The notes: generated from the letters alone by a model not told the origin. Shown: positions 13,801 through 24,545, counted from the stretch's first letter. The stretch: 64,000 nt of DNA from Mytilisepta virgata (GCA_028015205.1 CM051514.1:43478150-43542149), one strand, 5' to 3'. Made by a program: numbers and translations.

Positions 13801-16800
13801 CATGGCCTTCGGCCAGGTGAGCTAAAAAATTAAATTTTTCTAAAAATGAAATAAATATTCACACCTGTGCATTAAGGGTAGTGCACAGATAAAGTTTAAT
13901 CAAATTCCTTTGAGCGGTTATTGAGTAGTTGAGGATAGAAGTTTTGCCCCCCCTTTTTTTTGCAAAAACGTCATTTTTTACAAAAAGAAATTTAAAATTT
14001 TCTAAAAATGAAATATATATGCACATCTGTGCATTAAGATTAATTCACAGTGAAAGTTTCATCTAATTCCTTTCAGTGGTTATGGAGTAGTTGAGGATAG
14101 AAGTTTTGACCCCCCCCTTTTTTTTCAAAAATGTCATTTTTTACAGAGAAAAATTTTAAATTTTCTAAAAATGAAATATATATGCACACCTGTGCATTAA
14201 GGTTAATGCACAGAGAAAGTTTCATAAAATTCCTTTGAGCGGTTATGGAGTAGTTGAGGATAGAAGTTTTGCCCCCCTTTTTTGGCAAAAATGTCAATTT
14301 TTACCAAAAAAAATTAAAATTTTCTAAAAATGAAATATATATGCACACCTGTGCATTAAGGTTAATGCACAGAGAAAGTTTCATCAACATCCTTTGAGCA
14401 GTTTAAGAGTAGTTGAGGATAGAAGAAAAGTGTGACGATGCAAGACGAAGCAAGACACAAGACGACAGATAGTGATCCCTATGTGTCGACCATGCGTTCC
14501 GCAGGCGACACAAAAATGGCCACTCTTTCCCGATATGCTTTGTTAAAAGTAATTCCTCATGATTTGAATGCACCATAATTAATTCTTGACAAAATTAGAT
14601 TTTACAGTAAATCAAGTTATTGATTATGTTATCTATTTATGGAGTGATTTTTGTGATTTGTGTTCATTTTTTAACACCAATGTTTTTAATAGCCATTTAA
14701 TTCGTGTACTGTAATGTGGGTTCTTGCTTATTAAGACCACATGAAAACCCTTTCATTGTTATCAATTGTTTGCAATATTCGGTCTAAAAGGATATTGTCT
14801 CATTGATGCATACCTCATATCCTTTCATTTTCACAACCCAAAGGCCTACATAGTCTATATCCTAATATAGTCTATTACCTCTGTTAATTCTGTGTCTTTA
14901 ATATGAAAAATTGTGGACCAAAACCAGGCATTTATACCTATCTATAAAAAAAATACACTGAAAATTATTAAGTATGGCACAACAAAAATTAATGGACCAC
15001 ATGCTGTATGTTGTATCTATTTAGTAATGCATTATTGAAATTTGAAAAATAATATGAGTATATGTGTATGTTTACTGTTTAGGCAGATAAAACATTTTTA
15101 CAATAACCCCATCTTTCATATGCAGAATTTATTCAAGAGTTCTACATGAATACTTAGATGGAGTTGTTTCAGAAACATAAAAGAAAAAAATTTTCAACAA
15201 TAAAATATTCTTGCAGTATTTCTAATATCCATATACCCTACTTTGCATGTTTATGATGGCATTACACCACATTCAGTACAACTGGTTATGCTATGACAAA
15301 TATTTTTTTTATTTTGTGGGAACCAATGAGCATTCACAGGATAACCTGCAATCCTTGTCAACATAGACATGATAGATAAGAATTTGGTTTATGCTCAAGT
15401 TTTTTATGAGAAACTAACTCAATACCTCTTTCAATGAGGCTTCTTTTATATGATAAAGTAAGCATATCTTACATAATTATTACTTACCAAAGCATACACA
15501 TGCCATATATAGTACATAGGTACTCTAGATGGTATCAAGTTTCTGTATGTAAAGATACGAAGGTGACACAGCCCATTTAGTATTGAAAATAACACAGATG
15601 CTGGCTCCTGTATTCCAAATAATCTTATGAATGGCCACTGAAATATAAGAAATTTTGTTTTATAACAAACCATTGCTAGAAGCCATTTTGAAATAGCAGT
15701 AAGGTTAAAATAATTTATCTGTGTTGAATTCTTTGCTGTTCACAGTATTCTGTCAGACAAGAGGATTGTCATGATTGTACTTGTAAGATGAAGAACTGCA
15801 ATAAACGTGATGTTCCGTTGCTAAAAAACTTTTGTAAAATAAAGGTAGCTATTTTGTATCAAGAATTAATTCACAACATATCACTAATTTCATTTTCTGC
15901 TCTCTTTTATTTGACTACCGGTACTTTGGTTAAATTATACTTCTCTGTTTATTGATTCGCATGTATCTGAATATGATATCACAGAATGTTTAGTCCCAGT
16001 CCCAGCCCCACCCCCCCCCCCCCCCTCCCCCGAACCAAAAAAAAAACAAAAAATGGGAAGATACAGTTTAACAAAGAGATGGCAAAATGAGATTACAGTA
16101 AACACTCCATATACAATTTCATATGATCTGCATAACTCAGTAAATTACTTTGGCCAACAAGAGGCTCACCAGAGCCTGTATCGCTCACCTGGAGTCTGGT
16201 TTTCATTGGACAATTAATCAACTATTTGACCAAGTTTGTTGCAATTGGTTCAATTGTTCAGGGAAAATTTGTTGAAGATTTATTTTTCATAAGGTTTAAT
16301 GTTAAAATATGTTCCCTGATGGTGGTAGTCCTGGCAGCAAGTTGACAAAATTGACCAGGAATAAGGGTGAACCTTAAATAAATGTAACAGAACCCGACCT
16401 CAAATTACACAAACCAATAACTCCTAAATAGAATTTGGAATTCCCTTCAAAATTTCAGGGTAGGTAGATCTCAACATGGCAAACATTTTTCAATTTACAT
16501 TTCACTTCTATCTCAAATAGTTTTGGAGATAAATGCAAAAATGTTAAAATTTTTAAAATTTGACAAAAAAGGGCAATAACTCCTAAATGGGTTTTGGGAT
16601 TTCCTTTAAAATTTCAGGGTATGTAGATCTCAACATGGCAAACATTTTTCAAATTTACATTTCACTTCTATCTCAAATAGTTTTGGAGATAAATGACGAA
16701 AAATGTTAAATTATGAAAATTTGACGAAAAAAGGACAATAACTCCTAAATGGGTTTTGGAATTTCCTTCAAAATTTCAGGGTAGGTAGATCTTGTCATGC

Positions 16801-18017
16801 TGATCAAATTTACGCCATGTCAGATTTTCGATATCTGTAACGGTTTTTGAGTTATAAGCAAAAAACAGCAATTTACCCCTATGTTCTATTTTTAGTAACA
16901 GCGGCCATGTTTTTCGACGAATCAAAAATCCCCACATCAGTTCTATGCAGGGTACCCTAAGCAACAATCTTACCAAGTTTCATATGATTTTGAATAGTAG
17001 TTTCAGAGAAGAAGATTTTTGAAATAATAACATAAAAAAAAGCCAAAAATGTGAAAAAAGGGCAATAACTCCTAAATGGGTTTTGGAATTTCCTTCAAAA
17101 TTTCAGGGTAGGTAGATCTTGTCATGCTGATCAATTTTACCCCCTGTCAGATTTTCGATATCTGTAACGGTTTTTGAGTTATTAGCAAAAAACAGCAATT
17201 TACCCCTATGTTCTATTTATAGTAACGACAGCCATGTTTTTCGACATTTCAAAAATTTTAAACAATAGAAATTTTCCAGATGCCCTAAAGAACAATTCTG
17301 CAAAGTTAGGTTGAAGTCGGTCCAGTAGTTTAAGACGAGTTAACGTTTGAAAAAGTTTACAGACGACGACGACGACGACGGACGCCAAGTGATGGCAATA
17401 GCTCACATGGCCTATGGCCAGGTGAGCTAATAAAAACAGTACCTGTTTAAATTTCCATAAAAAGGCAATAAATATTAAAAGTCAGTAGATCTGCAAAAAC
17501 TTGTTTTTGTTGAAATTTGAATTCTTTATAATGGAGACATTTTTCTTCAAGACAATAATGATACTTACTGAAGAATATCTATTAAAAAAGTTTAGGGTAG
17601 CAACAGAAAAGTAGGGTTGGCAGATTAGCAGGAAAACAGTTGGTCTTTTTTTTACTCTACATGTAGTATTAATAAAGTACAGATGCTACAAACCTTTCCA
17701 TAGAACTGTGGAACACCACTCCCATCTTTATGGAATGCATCAACAGTTTTCCACATACACTCATATCGACATTCATCTTTACAAGACCACTGTAACAGCC
17801 ATAAATACCATGGCTGAACTGACTCAAATTTGGACTGATTAGTACATCTAGCATTTCCACAGTTACTGACACATTTCAGAAATATATATGATCTATCGCC
17901 ATAGGAACAAGCTGTTTCCTTGACAACTGTCAAAATTATAATGAACAACCAGATTTTATATGATTGGAAGATGTACACCAATGAAGAAATTCTGTCCAAA
18001 ACTGTCTGGAATCCCAT
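4757..18017 (-). CDS. PGAP3: PGAP3 (post-GPI attachment to proteins factor 3), complete, 7 exons
   Basis: Join of 18017-17694, 15637-15488, 14941-14879, 11129-11068, 7625-7489, 6839-6635 and 4826-4757; all introns are GT-AG and all phases match, giving 336 residues (human PGAP3 has 320). PGAP3 is a Golgi multi-pass enzyme that removes the unsaturated sn-2 acyl chain from GPI anchors during fatty-acid remodelling. Seen: N-terminal hydrophobic signal (IWLFIIILTVV) followed by YGDRS; a Cys-rich lumenal domain with CKDECRYECMW; EPASVLFSILNG; and the CREST-superfamily residues, S167-x3-H171 (STIFH), D182 (MDYF) and H298-x3-H302 (HSMWH). FDYGYN and LELLDFPPLWW are family hallmarks. The start is the first in-frame ATG of exon 1 (18017), with A at -3 and G at +4; the open frame runs on upstream without another ATG. 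The introns are filled with repeats. Confidence in identity is high. Confidence 0.95.
4871..5606 (+). mobile_element. family A-like element, diverged
   Basis: Starts AACTAGAGGCTCAGGTTAGC, has three monomers containing 'GTCAAGTTTTATTCCATTTGG'-type text, and ends with hairpin CACATGGCCTTTGGCCAGGTG. The open frames at 4972-5316 and 5247-5555 are by-products of the array. Confidence 0.65.
5607..6284 (+). repeat. second family A-like body directly after the first
   Basis: Further diverged monomers (GGATCGTTTGTAGAGG-type) end in their own hairpin CACATGGCCTATAGGCCAGTTG and AGCTAAAAA. It has no clear 5' end, so it is a truncated or composite copy. Confidence 0.55.
6635..6839 (-). CDS. PGAP3: PGAP3 exon 6 (H-x3-H motif)
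   Basis: 205 nt. It codes ILNFIGWMIYAYREGL, then LELLDFPPLWWTFDAHSMWH, the most conserved block of the family with both catalytic-type His residues. It ends with two bases of a split Ser codon at gtaggt. Confidence 0.95.
7489..7625 (-). CDS. PGAP3: PGAP3 exon 5
   Basis: 137 nt. One base completes the Arg codon from exon 4, followed by 45 codons and one base of a split Gly codon. It codes a membrane segment and the hallmark VHFDYGYNMKVNV. Acceptor atttcag, donor gtaggt. Confidence 0.92.
7743..8144. mobile_element. possible MITE with TTTTTCTCACTAA termini
   Basis: GATTTTTCTCACTAAT near 7745 and inverted ATTAGTGAGAAAAACGATC near 8128 bound about 400 bp that abuts the foldback. It lies in PGAP3 intron 4. 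Short TIRs only; a target duplication could not be fixed. Confidence 0.45.
8145..8304. repeat. 160-bp foldback palindrome
   Basis: Outer arms GATCAAAACACCGGTG and CACCAGTGTTAGATC. Inner near-perfect arms 8166-8220 and 8234-8286 (GTGCAAGACGGAAAAATCTC ... GGTCTCCAAC) with loop TCGGCGAAGCCTC. No coding content. Confidence 0.85.
8338..8440 (+). mobile_element. tRNA-like SINE head, degenerate
   Basis: TTTAGCTCAGTTGGTAGAGT (A box) and GGGTTCCAG (weak B box) match the head at 37660-37775. No cloverleaf can be closed. Confidence 0.5.
8785..9140 (+). repeat. degenerate family A fragment
   Basis: Contains TTGCTCACCTGTAATCTTCAAG and a monomer end TCTGAGGAGAACT. It has no microsatellite or hairpin; one 88-codon frame here is an artefact. 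Confidence 0.4.
9920..10912 (+). mobile_element. pearl/Helentron-like element, family C
   Basis: 5' motif GATACGCCTGTTGTCT at about 9931. About five monomers of about 150 bp (AATAAAGTCCC..AACTCGGAAAC, CAATTCACCAAAGTTTGATG). (GGACAGAC)n at 10842-10868. Palindrome GTCTTTAAAGAC at 10890-10901 inside the 3' hairpin, then GGCATATAAAAA. ATATGCCTGT (complement of the 3' end) matches the 5' motif. Confidence 0.72.
11068..11129 (-). CDS. PGAP3: PGAP3 exon 4
   Basis: 62 nt. It starts AAG ATG GAT (KMDYFC) after an atttcag acceptor and ends with two bases of a split Arg codon at donor gtaggt. It carries the conserved Asp of the CREST core. Confidence 0.88.
11696..14512 (+). mobile_element. pearl/Helentron-like element, family F, split by family A copy 1
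   Basis: 5' motif TGTGTCGCCTGCGGA (11696-11710) and its exact 15-bp inverted copy at 14498-14512. Six monomers of about 150-165 bp lie on both sides of the insertion (AATGAAATATATATGCACAC, AAGGTTAATGCACAGAGAAAG). Each carries a C-tract after GAAGTTTTGAC. A GAAGCAAGACACAAGACGAC tract precedes the 3' end. Confidence 0.75.
12041..13828 (+). mobile_element. pearl/Helentron-like element, family A copy 1 (nested in family F)
   Basis: Starts AACAAGAGGCTCACCAGAGC with GCTCACCTGG. Internal monomers repeat 'GGGCAATAACTCCTAAATGG' and 'TTTCAGGGTAGGTAGATCT'. Then a GACGACGGAC microsatellite (13728-13778), CCAAGTGATGGCAATAGC and a terminal hairpin CACATGGCCTTCGGCCAGGTG before AGCTAAAAA. The hairpin arm CCAGGTGAGC is complementary to the 5' GCTCACCTGG. 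The short frames over the microsatellite are not genes. Confidence 0.8.
14879..14941 (-). CDS. PGAP3: PGAP3 exon 3 (short, S-x3-H motif)
   Basis: 63 nt, phase 0 at both ends, acceptor after ttttatag, donor gtaata. It codes NAWFWSTIFHIKDTELTE, carrying Ser and His of the CREST S-x3-H motif. It is too short for an ORF scan and was placed by homology to vertebrate PGAP3 and by phase. Confidence 0.9.
15488..15637 (-). CDS. PGAP3: PGAP3 exon 2
   Basis: 150 nt, phase 0 at both ends, residues 109-158 (WPFIRLFGIQEPAS through HVYAL). The acceptor follows atttcag and the donor is gtaagt. It covers the first membrane segment of the CREST core. Confidence 0.92.
16156..17430 (+). mobile_element. pearl/Helentron-like element, family A copy 2
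   Basis: Same 5' start and monomers as copy 1, with a shorter array. Its GACGACGACGACGG tract is at 17363-17382 and the hairpin CACATGGCCTATGGCCAGGTG is near 17405-17427. It sits in PGAP3 intron 1. Confidence 0.8.
17694..18017 (-). CDS. PGAP3: PGAP3 exon 1
   Basis: Codes residues 1-108: a signal sequence after an unusually long n-region of about 24 residues, then the Cys-rich lumenal domain ending VPQFYGK. Donor gtttgt; ends in phase 0. The long n-region leaves open a different 5' start, for example an acceptor inside this block. Confidence 0.88.
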
Positions 18018-18159
18018 ATTTCTCTGGAATTTTTTATTCAGATTCTTGGTAGTGAGCAAATCATTTAAATTTTTATTATCCAATCTCTGTATTTCATTTT
18101 ACACAGTCTGAAATTTTAAAATTTTAAAATAGAAATAATAATAATAATAATTAAAAAGA

Positions 18160-19843
18160 CAATTGTTCAGAGAACAATTGCAAGGTCTTTCCCGTGTCAA
18201 ATTGACCTTTTAATCCTCAGTTGCTAAGGATATTAGTCAAAATATAGGACTCTGTCACCATGACCTTGACCATTGACCTTTGATTTGACCTCTACAGCTC
18301 TGAAAGAGGTTCCTGAACATAGATATATATGGTTGCTAGGTACTTTTACATCGGTTGCTAATGACTTTTTCTATGACCTTGACCATGACCTTCCATTTTG
18401 ATCTCTACAGCTCTAAAATAGGGTCCTGAACATAAATATATATGGTTGCTAGGTACTTTTCTATCGGTTGCTAAGGACTTTTTCATTGACCTTGACCCTT
18501 GACCTTCCATTTTCACCTCTACAGCTCTAAAACAGAATTCTGAACAGAAATATATATGGTTGCTAGGTACTTTTCCATCGGTTGCTAAGGACTTTTTCAA
18601 TGACCTTGATTTTGACCTTCCATTTTGACCTCTATGGCTCTATAATATGATCCTGAGCATAAATATATATGGTTGCTAGGTACTTTTCCATCGGTTGCTA
18701 AGGACTTTTTCAATGACCTTGATCCTTGACCTTCAATTTTGACATCTATGGCTCTATAATATGATCCTCAGCATAAATATATATGGTTGCTAGGTACTTT
18801 TCCATCGGTTGCTAAGGGCTTTTTGGATGACCTTGATATCTGACTTTTGACCTTGGTACTAAAATGTAGATCTTTTGTAACTGATCTTTTTTTGTATTAA
18901 CATTTTCTTCATATCTATAATGGTTTTCGAGATATAGTATAAAACAAACATACGTCAGGGGCAGTAACTCTTTAAGGAGTCATCGTAGAACTTACGGTTT
19001 CGGTCCTGAAGACTTTTTTGTAGATTTCGACGTGACGAACAATTTTCCCATGTATTGTCTGCTTCAATTTTGTACGGTTTACGTGCTTTTCCACAAAAAC
19101 TGTTTACAGTGTCGGCCATTTTGAAAATGGCCGCCATTAGCCAATCGAGTTTGATTTTAAATTGAAGGGAATAAGTTGACGGTCACCAATAACCCATATG
19201 TTTACTATGTTATCTCGAACCATTTTCAAGTTATAGGCCAAAAACCATTTAGCCGAAACGCGTTAAGGGCTATAACTCGAAAACCGTTTGTCGTACAGGG
19301 TTCGACCCTTTATATCAAATAAAGGTCTAAATGAGACAAGTATTTTTCCCATTACATGTCTGCTTAAATTTTGAATGGTTTTTGAGTTAACCTGATAACA
19401 AGGTGTACCATGACCTCTGACCTTGAGATTTGACCTTTGACCTTGACATTTTTGAATGCAACATATGTCATCCAGGATGATTGGTGAAGGTCCCAAGTCT
19501 CTAGGACTAACCGTTTTGAAGAAAAAAAATTTGACGAGTCGCGACACTTTTCGAGTCAAAAACGCGTAACTAGGAAGTTGATCGAAATGTTTTTTTTTGC
19601 GTGACGAATCATGACCAGGAGTCTAGCAACATTTCCCCCGCTTCAGATTTTTGATAACGGTTACGGTTTCTGAGTTTATCTGCACACAAGGTTTTTGAAT
19701 GTCGGGCAGATAACTCCGTTACTAAAAATAGATCGGTTTCGCAGGGTCAGTCAAAGCGAGTCAGAGTATGACCGAATAATGGTACCAAGTATCGTAAAGA
19801 TATGTCGCGACACTTTTGTTATAGTGACCGCGGAAAAGAAGAA

Positions 19844-19874
<31 letters not shown>

Positions 19875-19922
19875 CAGAAGAAATACAATAAGGTCTTTCC
19901 ACTGTAGTGGGAAAGACCTTAA
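18160..19922 (+). mobile_element. hairpin-ended element, family H, with AAT microsatellite
   Basis: Starts with palindrome CAATTGTTCAGAGAACAATTG at 18160, then 5' motif AAGGTCTTTCCC (18182-18193). Five monomers of 113-114 bp (GGTTGCTAGGTACTTTTCCA) lie within 18230-18840. (AAT)n at 19847-19875 precedes the 3' hairpin AAGGTCTTTCC..GGGAAAGACCTT (19890-19920). The layout matches the other families, but the microsatellite is AAT rather than ACGG. Confidence 0.72.
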
Positions 19923-20149
19923 TAATATTTATTAGCGAAACACATTTACAATAAATGGTCATTGCCAACATATTAAACTAAAAGCTACAAATGACAATAA
20001 TAGTTAGGAGTGACAGTGGAAAGATTGAAATTAATCATATTATAAGAAAAAAAAAAAAAAAAAAAAAATCATATTACAATTATTATAATAATCATACAAT
20101 GTTGAAATTATGTGTTTGTTGTAGAAAAAATTAAAGAAATTCAATAAAT
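19923..20149. other. spacer with poly-A, end of LINE remnant
   Basis: Contains an A-run of about 21 near 20047, probably linked to the LINE insertion. Confidence 0.5.
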
Positions 20150-21606
20150 TATCCCCTTTTAAGTTTATTTTGCCTACTTTGTAGGCATTCTTGTATAAAA
20201 TTATCAATAAGCTTTAGTATGGTAGGGGATTTGCTATTGAATAATTTAAAAATAATACAGTTTGTTAAGTTATTAATTTTTGTTTTGTATGAGAGTATTC
20301 TATTTAGTTTAGCAATAAAATTATTTCTAATGTTGTTGTAAATATTGCAATTAATAAGAAAATGGATTTCATCTTCTATTTCTCCATTATTACAACAGAG
20401 ACAGAGTCTGTTCTGTTTAGGTATGTTTTGATATCGACCTCTTTCTATAGCTAATTCGTGAGCACTTATTCTTAATTTTGCAAGAGTTGATCTATCTGTT
20501 TTAAATTTACAAAGGTCAACATAATAGGGTCTAATATTAGATAAATGGAAGTTATTAAAGAAAGATAGCTAATTGTTGTTTTTAATATCATTTTCTAAAT
20601 TTTGAAGGGTCACATCTTTAATTCTTCTTTCAATAATTGGGATGTTTATTTTCAGTAGAGATGGGTTATTGAAAATGTATGAAAATCCAAGGTTGTTTAA
20701 AGAACTTTTCAATTGTTTTACCCAAGAATTTGTTTCTTTTGTTGCTTCATATACACTATGTACAAGGGTATCATTTGATTTAAGAATGTGACACCAATAT
20801 TTAATAGCTTGAATTGTTATCTTTGCATTAAGGGGTAGTCTATTTAGTTCTGCTAGACATCCAGCGTTGGATGAATTACAGTTGACTCCTAGTATTTCTT
20901 TCAAAAATTTGATATGGAGTTTTTCAAAAGGGTCTGTGTAATTGTAGCTAGGGCTTGAATTAAATCCCCAAATTTCATTCCCATAAAGGCAAATTGGGAC
21001 AACTAAAGTGTCAAAAAGTTTTTCTAGTAAGCTACATGGATTATTTAAGCCAATTAATTTTTTTATTTTGTAAAGAGCCTTTCGGCCCTTTTCCATTAAC
21101 AGAGTTCCAGATACTTTTAGATTACCTGTATATTTTAAAGTTATGCCTAAATAGCAATATGAAGTTACAGTTTCTAAAAAGCTGTTATCATATTTGAAAA
21201 AGTTTTTGTGGGTTTTACCGTTAGAATTGAACACAATCACTTTTGACTTTGTAGAATTTATTTGAAGTTTCCATGAATTGCAGAATTTTTGTAGGATATT
21301 TAGAGATTTTTGAAGTCCGCTTTCTGAGTTTGATAGGAGGACTATGTCATCTGCAAATAGAAGCGAATTTATTACTGTGTTACCAATTCACACTGGATCA
21401 ACTGTATTATGAGTAAGATCTTTTACCAAGTCATTTATGTATATATTGAATAACATAGGGCTCAATACATCACCTTGTTTTACTCCGCAAGAGGAGTTAA
21501 ATTTCTCGCTTAATCCGTTTGAGAATTTTAATCTACATGATGTGTCTTGATACATCGAATGAATGACTTTAAAAATTTTGAAGGGAATATTTATATCAAG
21601 AAGAAA
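20150..21606 (-). pseudogene. LINE (non-LTR) reverse transcriptase remnant
   Basis: The minus-strand translation gives the RT palm and thumb: SCGVKQGDVLSPMLFNIYIN, then LLFADDIVLLSNSESGLQKS (the FADD catalytic box), TKSKVIVFN, YCYLGITL and IWGFNS. After that comes the C-terminal zinc-knuckle-like CLCCNNGEIEDEIHFLINC. Two in-frame stops break it: TGA at 21388-21390 just before the FADD box and TAG at 20569-20571. The 5' part (endonuclease) is absent, as expected of a 5'-truncated LINE insertion. An A-tract lies nearby at about 20047. The family is CR1/Jockey-like by eye. Confidence 0.85.
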
Positions 21607-21609
21607 TGA

Positions 21610-24400
21610 TTAATAATAGAAAATTTATAAAAATAAACTGTCTTAACCAAACTTTAACTACATTTATCATGTTTATGATGGAAAATCACAGAAGATGCCA
21701 TTGTGTTTTAACTACACATACATCAACAAAACTCATTGTTCTGTTACTTTAATGCACATTTGGACTGATCAGTCATAAGTCGACAAAATGTGCATTTTGT
21801 GCATCAAAATTGGTATCAAAGCATTTTATTTTGAACATGTTGAAAGAAACATAAACCTGTTTTAATAGCATGTAAATTAAAATGAGTAAACGTATAGAAT
21901 TCTATATGTGAAGGAATGGACAAACTGACCAGTTTAAATATGAATTTTGTTACTTTCAATACTTTTAAACATTAGTGGTTAAAAAATCATGATTATGAAA
22001 TAAACTGCAAAAAAATGCACAAATAATATAACACTGTTTCATTATAACATAAAGACGTACAGGAATTACATCTAAGAGGTCACATTCTGTCAGATAGGAG
22101 GTTTGTGTCTGGAAATAACAAATGGGACCCCAAGGGTGGAATTCCTATCCTAACTCATTCTTTATGAATGATATTTTTCTCAACTCAAATACAGACTTCA
22201 TGTAAAGATCAAAGAAATTGATTTGACGTGAACATGGCAACATAACATCAATAATATAACAGAAAAACTGGTTCTTCAAAATAAAAATATTTCAAAAGAA
22301 AACAAAACATCAAGATCCATACAAACATGCATACATTAGTTTCACTTACATATAAATTGACTTTTAAATTATTATTGTAGTTTTCTATATATAAAAAATC
22401 TTATATATTTAAGAAATTTCATTTTTAAAGTTGTTTTTTTTTTTCCACTTAAACTGAGGATGATTGATGGATTTTTGCAATTAACATTACTTCATCAACA
22501 AAACACACAATGGCATTATTTTTTGGGACCACATGAAGTAAAGTATGTATGGATTTTCCATGTTTATGTATGTCAACATTCTCTTCATTCCCTAAAGTTA
22601 TAAGAAAACATTCTACCATCCTGTTTGATGGTTTCTGAGGACTTAAGCTCAATTTGTCCTCAAGATCTGGGACCAATAGATCTTATAACATTGTAGAACA
22701 ATATGACTGTTTAAGGCCAAATTATTATTATATGATTTTTCAGGGTTTCCTACTGATCCTAAGTTTTTTTTTATCCTCACCCGAAATTTTTTTTATTTAC
22801 ATTTTTGTGCAAGCACTGTTAAAAATGTGAAATTCCTCCCATAGTACCTATGCAAAAATGCAAGAGAAATATTTTTAAAAAAAAAATTGCAAAATAAAAA
22901 AAAGATTTTAAAAGCCTATTTAAAAACTAAAAGGGGTATATTTTTATGGCCTATTTGTGATTTTAAAAAAGGATAGGTGATTTCCTTGACTTCTGAATTA
23001 CTTTAAGACAAATCAGTAGAGCAACCTGTATCTTAATCTTTTAAATTAAATAATATTGCATTATGCATGTTTTTGTTAACAGTTCAATATTTAAATAGTT
23101 AATATACAACATTTAAAATGACCTGTTTGCAATTACTGTAGTTATAATTTCATCGTTTTTAATGTCCTGTAAGGTCTTTTTATTATTGTAAGATTTAACC
23201 TTACATTTTTTACATAGTCATAAATGTATATTGTTACGAACACCTGCCAAGTAAAAGATTACATGAACTAATCTATCACGCCGGTTTAAAGTCTGTAACC
23301 ATTTATCTCCTCCTGAAATGGTTTACAAATTTTACTTCCCTGTTTTAGTATGGTTCATTGACACCTGGTACCAGTTACAAGGGACAATAATGTGAATGTT
23401 TCAGGGGAACCTGAAGGGTAATCATTTTCGAAACCATACAACATGGATATTCCCAATAATTTTCACAGCATGAGTGTGCTGCATCAAAAATAATAATAGA
23501 AAGAAAAATAAAAAGTAAAAGATAAACTAGCATTCATCACCAACACAAATAGAGATGCAATAAAATTAATAATAAAACAAATTTTGTAAAATTTGTATTA
23601 CTCAAGGACTTATATATTTAAAGTATTACATTGAGTCAAACCACGGATCATATAATACTAACATATACAGTTCCTGGTCAAACTTTATGAGCACCGTAAA
23701 ACTGTTAAATACCCTCGAATATGTTTTTAAAATATGGTTAACCCCTCAAATTCACACATCAACGAGAACTAACTAGTCATGATCGATTCATCTCCCTTAA
23801 TTAACATGCTTAACGGTCACTTAAGCAGATGTCTTTCTCTGTAAGTTGTTCTTTACTAAAGCACTAATAAGCGGTGTTTTTCATTTCCACACTTAATTTC
23901 TTATTAATTTGCACCCTTTTTAATTACATTTGCGCTTTGCGCACTTTTTCATTACACTTGCGAACTTTTTTTATTACATTTGTGCACTTTAATATATTAC
24001 TTTTGCGCGTTTACAGCGATTTAGCCCTTCGATTAGCCAGACATTTCTTTGAAGTGCATCTCCAACAAAGATCCCCTGTTTCCTTGAGAGATTATTGAAA
24101 ACGGAATGTTATTACTGCCGGTAAAATCCATCTGGTCAACTGTTATATTTTTCGTCAGTGATTGTTGGATTCAGTAAAGTTAAAAGTTAATATTGGACAT
24201 GAAAACAACAGTATTTCCAGATATCCAATAACACGAATAAGATGTGAAAGAACGATTATCCCAAAATTAAACTATTTTGAATTGGTTCATTTTTGTTTAT
24301 CCACCTTTTTATTTAACAATTGAAAGTTGATAGTTGTTATATTAAGGTTTTGCTGAATAATAGTGTTCAAACCTAAAATTTATGGCAACCCGTTTTACTA
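21610..24400. other. intergenic, mostly unassigned
   Basis: Apart from the possible exon at 22449-22666 this is AT-rich DNA. At 23880-24010 a short decayed repeat (TTACATTTGCGC, TTACACTTGCG) gives a meaningless 74-codon plus frame. Confidence 0.5.
22449..22666 (-). CDS. possible terminal exon of an unrecognised gene
   Basis: A minus-strand frame open for 75 codons; an acceptor-like cccag precedes 22666. It ends VDEVMLIAKIHQSSSV and TAA. The residue mix (LGNEENVDIHKHGKSIH, VPKNNAIVCFVDE) is more protein-like than the AT-rich shadow frames nearby. I do not recognise the family, and no further exon could be traced in 22.7-29.6 kb. Confidence 0.25.
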
Positions 24401-24409
24401 TTTATTCTA

Positions 24410-24545
24410 ACTTCAAGATATCTAATAAACTTTATATGATATCTCATATAGTTTGAAAGATATCTTATGTAGTTTTTAAGATATCTTATATAGTTTATAA
24501 TATATCTTATATAGTTTATAAGATATCTTATATAGTTCAGCTCAT
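24410..24545. repeat. GATATC palindromic AT array, block 1
   Basis: Repeats of TATAGTTTATAAGATATCTT. Each unit is itself near-palindromic about GATATC. Confidence 0.8.

Noticed and set aside
13559..13833. Two plus-strand frames over GACGAC repeats (DDDGRRRTTTDDDGR)
   Set aside because: Microsatellite translation within family A copy 1.
18018..18083. Upstream extension of PGAP3 exon 1 by 22 codons
   Set aside because: The first codon of that extension is TTG, not ATG; the first in-frame ATG is at 18017.
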